Below, one piece after another: positions 13,526-24,900 of a stretch of DNA of 64,000 bases. A program made the position numbers and the translations under genes. Numbering within the stretch: position 1 is the first letter of the stretch; every line of letters begins with the position of its first letter. Source of the stretch: Microplitis mediator (taxonomy: Eukaryota; Arthropoda; Insecta; Hymenoptera; Braconidae); NCBI RefSeq assembly GCF_029852145.1, contig NC_079971.1:23187563-23251562 (forward strand), given 5' to 3'. The notes beneath the pieces were generated by a model, which worked only from the letters and a program-made list of their open reading frames with translations, was not told where the DNA came from and ran no database searches.

Positions 13526-16451
13526 ATATGAAACCGAATTTTTATCTGAAACGTGTCAAAATTAAAAAAAAAATTTTTATTTTTATCCATTAAAAATATC
13601 AGAAAAATTATTTTGAAAAAAATGGCCTTGAAAAAATATTTACCGAAGTTTAAAAATTACTCATTACAATACAAATTACGTTAATCCCTACCGCCAGTAA
13701 GAATAGACCGCAATAAAAATGTTTTAAAATATTTTTCCCGAAAATTTTTCTCAACCTCTCGGTCTCCTTTCTCTCTCTCTCTCTCTCCTCAGCTTCTTTC
13801 CCATTCTCTCACTTCACTGTATCCTTAATATTCAAAATTTCGTCGTCATCTCACCGTTTACTGACAATAACTAGGTACACTCTTACCCTAAGTAAACCAA
13901 AGGAAGAAAAAATTATGTTTTAATCCTTTAGTTTATATCCTTTCCCGTAAACTAAAACCTTTTTTTTCTATTGTTGGTACTGTGTCCATATTTGTTGGTA
14001 TTTTTTTTATCTATCCATATTGAAATTTTATTTTCCTCCATGTTTTTAAAGTACCCTCAATAAAAACATAAAAATAAGAAGCAAAAGTAACCACTTTCTT
14101 ACAATACCGAGAGAGCGCAAGAAAGCCCACAGCAAAAAGGTTGGGAAATTTTTACCAAAAATGATATATTACTTTTTTGTGTGACATCAAAAGTATTTTG
14201 TACTGAGGTAATAAAACAATAAAAAGACACAACCCTTCTGAGTCTTGCTTTTAAAAGGACTAACCCTTTTTTAGCTGTAAAAATTTTAAAATCATATTTT
14301 TAGAGCCAGAACGAGAGATTGGTAGAAATTGTCAAAATATTTTTTGTTAACCCTTTTTTTAGTAGGACTTTGCTGTAGGTAAGTTTAGTTTTGAAGTGTA
14401 AATATAATAAAAAGGTAGGGTTTGAATGGAAAAGAGTTGGTTGAAAGAGTGAAAAAAAAAACATTTTACGGGAGGTACGACCTCATGTAATTTATGGTTC
14501 AATTTTTGCAAAAGGCTGTAAATAATTATTTTAGAAAAATTGATATTTTATTTTATGTTTAGTAAATATTGTAGCGAGAGGTAAATTGTGAGAACAAATA
14601 AATATTTAAATAGATCTGATGGGAGAAACCGGAAGATGGCGGTTGATTTTTAATTATTATTTATTTAATTAATAAACAAGTTGCTACTGATTTTATTTAA
14701 CAAACAAATAAAAGTCCCGGCAGTTTATTTATTTGTGTGTCTCGACATGACCGCCACCGATCCGTCTTTCCGTTAAAAAAAAAACTTATAAATTACAATA
14801 TTTATATTTTATTTATTTCCTTTCAAGGCGCTCGGTAATTTCGATTTTAAATAAATATACTTTTATCTAATGAGTTATTGTTTTACTAAATTTAAATAAT
14901 TATAAATCGATTTATCTCACCACTGGCCATTTAGCCCCAACTCGTCCTGTTTTTATTTAAATATTTTTATATTGTTGTTGTTTAAATAATAAAATAAAAT
15001 GTGAGCCGACCACTGATTGGTTTGTTTAAATAACAGGGATTATATTTATTTTGGGATCTCATTTAAATTTATCGATAAAAGTGACAACGAGCGTTGGACG
15101 TCTTATCTTTTATTTTTATCTCAAATAGTTTTATAATTAATTATTTATCTCAATGACTCTTGGACATGAACTTTATTTGCTCATTTACAACCTGAGGCGC
15201 CTAAATTCAGGCCTTTAGCTCACCATTATTTTTTAATAAAACAATATCTATTTAAATATATAGAGTACTTGTAACTCTGGCCATTTACCCAAAAAATAAA
15301 AAATAATATTTACTTTCAGTTTAATTATTTTCTCATCCCCCTTAAGAACTTGGCTTCCAAAAAATTATTTATCTCACAATTGAGTGATAATTTTCCGAAA
15401 CAAAAATAATTTATTTATTGCGCCTTGCATGTCATTAAATTATCATACGAATTTTAAAAATTTTTGTTTAACAATAAATTTAAAAAATAATTATACTAAT
15501 AGGGCCAGCGATCGCATAATTATCTATTTAAATCTATAAAGTAGGGGAGTGAGGGAGGACCCCTAAGACCAAAATGTCAGTGAGTTTTTTTTCACCACAA
15601 TTTTTTGAGCCCCCACATATTCGGTACCAATATGACCCAGTCACAAAAAATTCAAAATCTGAACAAAATCGGGCACCCAAAAAAAATAATTGTGAGAAGA
15701 AAAAAGTAAATAATTTTTTTCTCCTCAGTTAAAAAAAAATTTCATCCATTCATCCCCTCGTCATTAATAAAATTTCCAAAAAAACTAATCAGCACAATCT
15801 CAATTTAAAGTAACAATGAAATTTATCTTGACAATCCTTTATCCCAAACCGAAACCGCATCCTCCCCGATCCTCAAAATAAACAAACAAAAATAAAGCGT
15901 AAAATAACAAACACCCGCACCCATCATCGTCCTCAGATATATCGATTATAATCTTTCTTCCGGTTTTCCTTAATCTAAAACCATCTGTTTCTTCCTATTC
16001 CCATTCCTATTAGCTTACATAACACTCCTTACTTTAACACCATAAGACCCCAAGGAGAAAAAATCCCACGATCCCAAGAAAAATATAAAATTAAGTCGAG
16101 TACAAGTGAGTAAGCACATGCTTTCACACACTAATTTTTGTCTCGCCCATTAAATATCAAATGATAAAATGCATTAATACAAGAAATTATATTTTGAATC
16201 ACTTTGTAGTATCAATCATTCATATATATGTTATATAATAAGCAACAATAAGATGAAAAATAACGAAAAATAGTGTCTCAGACCCTAGACAAAACTATTA
16301 ATCTCTCTCTTATTTAACAAGACCTAAATATTTGCATATCAAGTTACATTTCGAGACAACATATGTATATCACTTAGAACTTTTGGGTTTCGGTAATCGA
16401 TCATCTCGTCACATCTTCAGTACATAATATTATATTATAATATATTTATGT

Positions 16452-16498
<47 letters not shown>

Positions 16499-16500
16499 TA
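13526..16500. other. Gene-free AT-rich stretch
   Basis: Holds a CT tract near 13768-13790, an unusually TTATTTA/TAAATAA-rich block at 14570-15480 and a (TA)n tract at about 16457-16493. No coding potential recognised. The TAAATAA-rich block could bind forkhead or homeodomain factors, but base composition alone may explain it. Confidence 0.45.
14365..14394 (+). promoter_or_regulatory. Second candidate recursive splice site
   Basis: AGTAGGACTTTGCTGTAG is followed at once by GTAAGTTT (junction 14388/14389) and preceded by a CTTTTTTTAG tract. It is a perfect insect donor abutting an acceptor. The upstream TTTTAG could also define a microexon of 16 nt. Confidence 0.3.
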
Positions 16501-17116
16501 GGGTAGCGCCAAAAAAAAACGATTTTTTTTTGTCTCGAATATAAATTTTGAGTTCAACGGATTTTCAAAACTCGTTCAAAAAAGTACTGGAAAATTTATA
16601 CTGAAGGTAGCAGACGTCTAATAATTTTTGGATTTTTTAAAAAACGATAAATTATTTTTAAAAAAATATTTGAAAAAATTGCACTTGTAGTATTTTTAAT
16701 TTTCTACATGTGCATATTTTTAGTTTTTTTTTTTCGCAATTGATTGGTCGAAAAAAAAAATCCGAAAATTGTTAATTGTCAAAATTTAATGATACTGAAG
16801 TCAGCTGACGTCTAAATTTGTTGGATTTTTTTAAAAATGATAAATTGGAAAAAAAAAATATTTAAAAAAATTTTACTTGTAGTTTTTTAAATTTTCTACA
16901 TGTGCATATTTTTAGTTTTTTTTTTTTTTTTTAGTCTGATGTGAAAAAAAAATCCAAAAATTATTAATTGTCTGTTAGCCTCAGGATCATGAAAAATTTC
17001 GGTCGATTCATTTTTTGAGTGAAAATTTTTTGGGATCATTGAATTTTATGTAAAATTTTTGTGACAAAAAATAAAAATATGATTTTTAAATATTTTTTAA
17101 ATTTTGGCGCGGGCTC
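16501..17116. mobile_element. TA-flanked foldback MITE, GGGTAGCGCC ends
   Basis: Begins GGGTAGCGCCAAAA after a TA and ends TTTTGGCGCGGGCTC before a TA, so the ends are inverted repeats. The interior holds two copies of a smaller MITE (about 16598-16780 and 16788-16990) with ends related to CTGAAGTTAGCAGAC. No transposase is encoded. It shares the TTAGGGT termini of the elements at 51552 and 56227. Confidence 0.65.
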
Positions 17117-20100
17117 TAATTTTCGATAATAATTTCAAATGCGTTGAACCAGAAAATTTTTAAACAAAATTTAAAAAAAATTTGCCGCTTTTTTGTACTA
17201 TCCCTATACTTATATGCTACACACATATTTTTTTTTGTCGATTTTATATGAAAACATTTCAATTTGACGCATTTAAAAAATTGCACATTTTTTGAATTTC
17301 CCTCCAAAATTAAAATAAAAAAAATATGTATATATTTAAGACGTAGCATTTAAGTTGACTTGACGAATTAAAAGTGCAGATGCATTTGAAAACTTTATAT
17401 ATATGTAGTGCGTAAAAAAAAAAGGAAAGAAAATATATAAAATAAAATAAAAGATTTTTTAACCCAGCCGCAGGCTTGTTGGGTTCTTAGAGCCTTGATC
17501 ATTGTCATTTAAAATTATGTAGTCGTACTACGTGTTGTAAATCGGACGGTTTTAAATTAGGGCGTCCAAGTGATGAACAAGGATATATATATATATATAT
17601 GTATGTAGAAAAGTAGTGTATAGTTATGAAAGTAGTAGTTAAAAAAGTATTAAAAGTAGTGGGGAGTTAAACAAAAAAAAAGTTGTGGAATGAAGGGAAG
17701 TATGTGAATGTATGAGTGTATGAGTGTGCGTATGTTAGTCGTTGATCATGATGAAGAGACTTGGACCATATGCAGATTAGGCACAGATGCTTATTATTAT
17801 TATTATTTTTTGAGAACGCAGGGTCTGCTGATGGGCATTCAAAAAATCCGGTTTTTTTTTCGCGGCAAAAAAGGACGGAGGAAAAAAATTTGTATAGGGG
17901 CTCGGTGGGCTAGGTGGTGAGTTTTTTTGGGGAAGACCGGGATTGCTAGGGGAAGTAACGGTGATGTTTGATGGACAGGGTGGACATTGGCCGAGTTTTA
18001 TTGTACGTTTTTTAGCTTGAGAAAATATTGGGAACCGTTTGTGTGACTAAGATTTAGCGATTGCTAAAATATAACACTATTTCATGTGAATTTTTTTTTT
18101 TTTTTTTTCGGAATAGACTAACGTGTGAGTCAATTTTTTTTATGTAATATTTTTATTTCCGATTCTGAGGTATTTTATTTTTTATTTGAAATAAATTTTT
18201 GGTAGCTGGGATTTTTAGTCCGTGATTGGGACATCGAATAATATCTCGGTATCAAAAGGAAATGAAAAATAGAAAATTAAAAATTTTCCATGCTTTGTAT
18301 AAGTAATTAAAATACAAAAATCCAATTGTGGGATAAATTAAAAATACTACATGGAGAAAAAATTATAGCGACTTCTACTTGAAAATATGAGTCAAAATTA
18401 CTAAATTCATATTGTAATCTCAAAACGCTATTGAAATTGTGACTTTTACTTTCTTGAGAATTTAATTTTTAGTAATTTTTATTATTCAAATATGGAATTA
18501 AATATAAACTGCATTAGTAAACTTGACTATATATTCAGTAAATTTTACTATATTACAATGGAAATAAATAAAATTAAATTTTTAATAGTTTTTCAACTTT
18601 TTATTATTATTTTTATTATTTATGTCATCTGTGTTGGTGTTGGTGTGAATTTTTATTTTTAAAAAATCACTTGTCTTAACCGAGATTCGAACCCTGATCT
18701 CCCGCGCGCGAGTTCTTTCCTATGTCTGACGGTCCGATGTCTCCTTTGAACAAAGGGTTTTTGAACTTGTAATGCATATTTGTATATACTATCCCCACCA
18801 AATTTTAATTTTATCGATCTGCTTCGGAAAAATTACAAGCCGTTTAGTAATTTGTTAGTTGCTGTACAATACTTAATACTACGCCATTCATCTGGTTTAC
18901 AGAAATTACTAAACAGATTGTAATTTTTGTATACTGTGGGGTATTTAATGCATATTCTTAGTTAATTTATATATTTTTAGAGATCAAAAATCGTTGAATC
19001 GTATTATCAAATGTAGTAATAAACGTTTAGTAATAATTTAATATTTTCTTTATAAAATTTGCTGTTCGATTAATAAAGAATACAAATAAATTAGTAATAA
19101 AAGTAATAATATATCAATTTTTCAGATAAACATATAGTATTAATTACTGTTTTGTCATTTTTACTATACATTTAGTAATAAATAGTAAAAGTAATGCACT
19201 CATTGACTTGCATCAGTATTCCTTACTTAAATATATTAAATATCAAAATATTTTCGAGACTCGTTTTCTCCGTGTAGTCCAGGGCCTAAATATCTCCAAC
19301 TTTACATCTAATATTACACCAATTTTCTATATATCTACATATATCTACCCAACAAAAACTTAAAACGTACAAAAACCTTAAAAGTTTTTTTCTAAACCCA
19401 GCAATTAAATCAAGCGTGAGAAAAAAAAGAAAACGTATCGCAATAGCTAAGCCCGCAATGCCCAATAAAGAAGGTATCAAACCGTGATATCTCAAGACAT
19501 TCACAAAAGACAAACAACATCTACACAATTCTCATAGTTTTTTTATTTTTTTTCTTCGACTAAAGAAAGCTATCGACGATTATCCATTAAGACACATAAT
19601 CCTCCATCTTGCACACTCGAGCTCAGTATACAAAATGTCACCTCAATTCTCTACAAAAACATACATATATATATATATATAAAATTCCTATCGATACATA
19701 TCAACTTTGAGGTTATTGTGCGCGCGCATTAAAAACTGACCACCTTGGCACCTTTATTGAGATAAAAATCATCCATCCATATCTTTTGTTCTTTCATTAT
19801 CATATATATACATATATATATAAATTATATACATGCGTATATATACAAAGACAAATATATGAATATATAAGACAATACAAGTGTAAAAAAATAACCGAAC
19901 AAGTAAATATATATTTTGCTTTGTTAATAAATTTATAATGTATATATATATGTATATAATAATAATGATAATGGCTATTTGAACTATAGAGCGTATGACA
20001 TTATATATATTCAATAGATAAAAATGCATCAGAGCGTTATGAAGATTATTTTTCACGCTGGCAGTATCACGTTCAAAAACAACGACAATAATCTTTGTTC

Positions 20101-21677
20101 ATAAACGTATTAGTTGTAGTTTTGTTGTTAGATAATATATTGAATTTTTTTTTAATGCGGTTATAATTATATTGACGGTCTAACGGCCCTTAATGTCAGC
20201 TAATGAACGGATAAAAGGTGACGATGACAATCGATAGTTTCTTGTTATAAAAAGCTAATTTATTTTATGTTTTTTGTGGGGGCTGACTAAAGGTTGGAAA
20301 AAATTGTTTGATGAATTTTAAAACAAATCTTGTGGTCATTCATTTAAAAAAAAAATATATATATATATATATCTATCTATATATATATATTAATATCTGA
20401 GTGTAAAATAAGAACCAAGTTGGTGCGGTAAATGTGAGGGAATGACAATGTACTCGATTTTATGTCACGTGCGATTGCTCAAACAATGGCGGGAAAAAAA
20501 AAATTTATAAAAACGTGAAGGTTATTGTGATATGTAATAAGTTGTAATAATAATAATGGGCTTGAAAAATTTGGTTAGTCAATTGTGACGATCATGAGTC
20601 AGAAAAAATTTTTAAGCTGCCGCTGAAAGTCATTTTTTGCTGGAGTTAGAGGATACGTTTTTTTGAGCTGGATTTGAAATTTGGGTTTTGGTTATTGGGG
20701 ATTTTTTTTTATTTGTCTGGGGTTAGGGTGTAGTTGAACGAGCAGGTTATTTTACGCGGATTTGAAGACCTGGTCTGGAGTTTGATACAAAAAATTGAGG
20801 GAATTTTGAGTGGGAAAAATAAACACTTTTTTTGAATTTCTATCGATTGAAAATTTTTTTGGTAAAAAAAATTACTATTCAGTTAATTTACTCTCGTAAG
20901 GGACTTGGTGTCGGACAAAAATTTTTGAATATAAATTTAAAATTTTTGATCAAATGAATTTTTTTTGCCTTTTGTAGACTAAAAATATTTTTATCAGAAT
21001 TTTACTAAAAATTCTGAAATTTCGAAAAAGTGATTTTGAATTAAAAAAAAATTTGCGTACAAAAATTAATAATAAAAAAAATCAATAAATTCAAAATAAA
21101 TTTACCCGAAACTTGTAATTTCTCATTCATTTCAAATTTTTTCATTAAAATTTTATTTCTAAACTTTCTATCATTGAAAAATACTTTCATCGTACATTTT
21201 TGCACGCGGAATTCATTGATCTACAAAATGCATCCATCGTTCGATGCAAAAAAAAATTTCTATCAACTGAAATCACCGGTACAAATAATTGGCGGGAAAA
21301 TTAAAAATTCAAATTTAAAATTTTTGTAAAAACGGAAAATAAAAATTGTCAGATCAATTATAACTCAAAAATACCACAACAAAATCATTAATCAAATATA
21401 TATATGTATATATATATATATATATACATATATATTTTCAATAATTTATATCGAATAAAAATAATAAATTTTTTTTTAACGACAAACATTCTTCAGTAGT
21501 GACTGTTATATTTAATGTAAAAAGCCACTCAAGTGGATCATGGAGCCAGTGAGAGAAGGAGAGAGCGCAAGAGTAAAAAAATAATAATAAAGATAGAGAG
21601 TTTAAAAAATAAAAAGAAAAAAAACTAGTATTGAGAGCAATGGAAGTCAGGGAGCCGTGACTGTTTTCTGTAGTCGT
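17117..21677. other. Gene-free stretch upstream of the zinc-finger gene
   Basis: Contains (TA)n tracts near 17582, 19665, 20356 and 21394, and a minus-strand B-box-like word (GGTTCGAATCTC, about 18682-18693) that resembles a tRNA-derived SINE remnant. Short frames such as 19286-19528 and 19769-20056 (minus) are AT-rich and have no domain. No gene is supported. It may hold regulatory DNA of the downstream gene. Confidence 0.45.
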
Positions 21678-21697
21678 GTATAAAAATTTATATAAAG
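21678..21697 (+). promoter_or_regulatory. Possible TATA box for rn/sqz
   Basis: GTATAAAAAT at 21678 and TATAAAGTA at 21691 lie about 185-200 bp before the first coding ATG. Initiation about 30 bp downstream would give a 5' leader of about 155 nt. AT-rich sequence makes chance matches common. Confidence 0.3.
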
Positions 21698-21804
21698 TAT
21701 ATATAGATAGCAGTTTGTCAGAGAGCCGCAGGATCCTTCTCTTTACTTCTCTTCTCTTCTCTTCTCATTTCTCGATCGAATTGAAAACGCACCGTCACAC
21801 CCGG

Positions 21805-21837
21805 ATGCCTGCTGCTGCTGTTGCTGCTGTTGCCTAA
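21805..21837 (+). other. Upstream ORF, 10 codons
   Basis: ATG followed by an alanine/valine-rich GCT/GTT run and a TAA, ending 38 nt before the predicted rn/sqz start. If it lies in the 5' leader it could reduce or regulate initiation. It arises from a GCTGCTGTT microsatellite. Confidence 0.4.
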
Positions 21838-21875
21838 CCATCAAGCTCGGAGCCACTGACTTTAAATCCTATAGT

Positions 21876-21977
21876 ATGGACTTAGACTGTAAGCCAACAA
21901 ATTCTAGGATAGATATTAGTAAGAGTACTTGTGGCAGCTACAACAGCTCCTATGAGAGTTTCAATGATGAAAAACTT
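21876..21977 (+). CDS. rn: rn/sqz coding exon 1 (inferred)
   Basis: ATG opens 34 codons starting MDLDCKPTNS and ending SFNDEKL, followed directly by the donor GTAAGC. Reading through the donor hits a stop after six more codons. The Ser/Asn-rich composition and the strong donor suggest a real N-terminal exon. The end is phase 0 and so can join exon 2 or, if exon 2 is skipped, exon 3. No homology was recognised, so the support is the ORF and donor only. Confidence 0.5.
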
Positions 21978-24900
21978 GTAAGCCCAGACTCAAACTAACA
22001 CCGTCGAAAAATAATTTTACGTTTGACTCGAGCGTTACTAAAAATATTAGAGGCCCCGACCAATTTGTACCACCCCCTTGTGATGGATAAAAAAATGACG
22101 CATCGATTTCTTTAGAATTTTTTTTTTTATTCATCTCGAGGCTGATTTGGATGTGAAGAAGCTGGAAATTAATTTGATGGTAAATTTATCATGAGGAATT
22201 GGAAATTTGTCAGATTTGAGGAGTTTTTATGTAACTGATTTTATTAGTTGGAAATTTGAGAAAAATACACGGTTGTATTTTTATAGATATTCTGTTTAAT
22301 TGAGATTTAGTAGTAAATATTTTTTTTTAATTTAATGTTGTGTTTGAAATGTTAGATAATGCAAGTCAAGTATTTTGGAGTGTAAAAAATTGAAGCTTTT
22401 GAATTAACGATGTACGGATTTTTTTGTTGTCAATAAAAAAATTTAGTTTGAATTTTTTTGAAAAGACATGAAAGCATTTATTGTTAAATAACGCGTTGAA
22501 TTTACGGTAAAAATATTTTTAATGACTAAAGTCGAGAAAAAAAATTTTAAATAAATTTTGTGAATTTAATAAAAATAATAATCATATTTATTTATTACTT
22601 ATTTAAAGTAACTTATTTTTTTTTTCAATAAACCAGTGGCTGCATGTAACAGATTATTAACTCCGGTGTCAAATGATCTGCGATAAAAATATTTTCCACC
22701 GACAAAAAGTTTTAAATAAAATTCAAAAAAAATTTTCCCCAATTAAATTCTAAAATTCCTTTTAAATTTATTTCTTTCCAATTTTTATTTTTACCATCCC
22801 AGATTTTTAAATTACGCGCCATACAATTTAAATATTTTTGATAAATTAAAAAAAATTATTAACCAATAACTTTTAAACCCACGATTAAATTTATAATTTT
22901 TCAATTATTTTTATTAATTCCCTCAATTATTTTTTTACATCAATCTTTACATCCCAATCATCAAACGTCTAATAACTTTCCATGAAAGAAAAAAAAATAA
23001 ATAAATTACCATCCCAGCAAAATAATTTCCAAAAAACCCACATAATAAAAAAAAAATTTTATCAAACATTTTCCATCTGCCGCTCGTAAAATTTAAAAAC
23101 TACTCGTCAATATTTCCACCCTCTCAACGCCACTTTTTATATAAAACCACCAAAATTAAATTATCAAAAAAAATCTTCATTCACTTACTGACCCGACCTG
23201 CGACCCGCGACTCGCGACAAAAAACCAACCAACACATTCCCGCAAATTTAATCCTCAACCTGTTACAAACTCCTCAAAAAAATGTCATTGAACTTGAAAA
23301 ATTCCAAAAAAATGACCCACAAAAAATTTTCAAAAAAAATAAAACCCTACCCCAAAAAAAACTCGAACCAACAAAAAGTTAACAGTACGCTAATTACTCC
23401 CCCCATTTTTCCACACCCCCACCACCAACACCATACTGCTCTATTTTACTCTCTTACTCTTTTAAATAATTTCTCCCTCCCCAGGACTTTTCCACTCTCT
23501 TCAGTCCCTCTTCCTCTTGTGAGCACCCGGCGAGTCTTTAAAAGCGTCGGAGCGAGACAGCAGCTATCAAGGGGAGTATACAAGACTCGGTAACGAGGAA
23601 AGAAATATATATCCATACTAATGGGTAAAAAGAGAGGGAAAAAAATGTGATGGTAATGGTAGGGATTGAACACGAAGGCCTGACGAGTACGACGACGTAG
23701 ATGAACTTAAACGTCGTAGTGGGGAGGTATTAAAAAGAGACGAAAGATTACTACCATAGTAGTTAAGGCTGTAGTTGTGTGTTGTATATACATATATATA
23801 TTTATATATATATGACTGAGTAAGAAAGGTAAAGAGTAAGGGGATATTGGGTATAGGGTAGGGAATATACACCACGCTCTCTCTACGCTCCCTCAACTAC
23901 TGCCGCGGACTACTGAGTCTCCGACTCACGACTCAGCGCAAAACATTCAGTCGGCAAAAAGTTGCCAAGGGGTGAGCACTTACCCCGCTATTCTTATTTT
24001 ATATACATATATATTCAACACATATATACACATTATATACAAACAAATATTAACGCGAGTGATTGAATAAAAAATTTTTTTGTGAAAAATTTTTTTTAGA
24101 AAAAAAATTATTTTTTTTTTTAAACATTCAGTGACTGTGTTGAGTGATGGACGTTAATTACAAGAGTAATGATAATTGTTTATTTTTTAATTATTGAAAA
24201 AATAAAAATGTGGATTTTAGCGGGAATTTGACCGCGAAATTTAAATTTTTGTGTTGGAGTAGCGGGAAAATTAACTGGTTTGAATTAAATTTTAATGAAT
24301 TGTTGATTGGTTGAGTTTAATTGATTGATATATATATAAAATTTATGAAAGTGTGTTAGTTAAACGGCCTCAAGCTGGTTTACTCAAATTACGCGTACGG
24401 TACCAAAATGGAGGTACGCACGATGGATTATAGACCGGTAGTACCAACGGGTGTTGTTGCTCCTGGTTTGCAGGATTATCATGCGGCTATACCTGATTTG
24501 AGCCCGCCAAGGAGTCAGGGCTCCTCAACGGGCGGTGCGTCCTCGATTGGCGAATACGCGCCGCGTATGTACACGCCACCTACGCCGCCAACTCCACATG
24601 AAGATGAAAAGGTACCTTTTTTTTTTGAGTTTTCGGAGCTTTTATTCAATTTACGGATTCGGAATTGGGTTTACGCTAAAAGTTATGAGCACACTTTTTG
24701 TAGAGAATTTAACGCTTTACAAAATTGCATTCTTTCATTTTTTCGATATCTCGCTTAGTTTTCGAGATATTCGACATACAGTAAATTTAAAAAAAAATAA
24801 AAAATTTTTTGTCGAATAAAAAATTTAAACTTTGAATGCGATTTATGGCCTTGGTTTTAATTTTACAAAAAAAATTGTTAAGGTCATTTTTGTAGAGAAT

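Noticed and set aside
18676..18740. tRNA gene on the minus strand
   Set aside because: B box present, but no A box, anticodon arm or acceptor stem could be formed.
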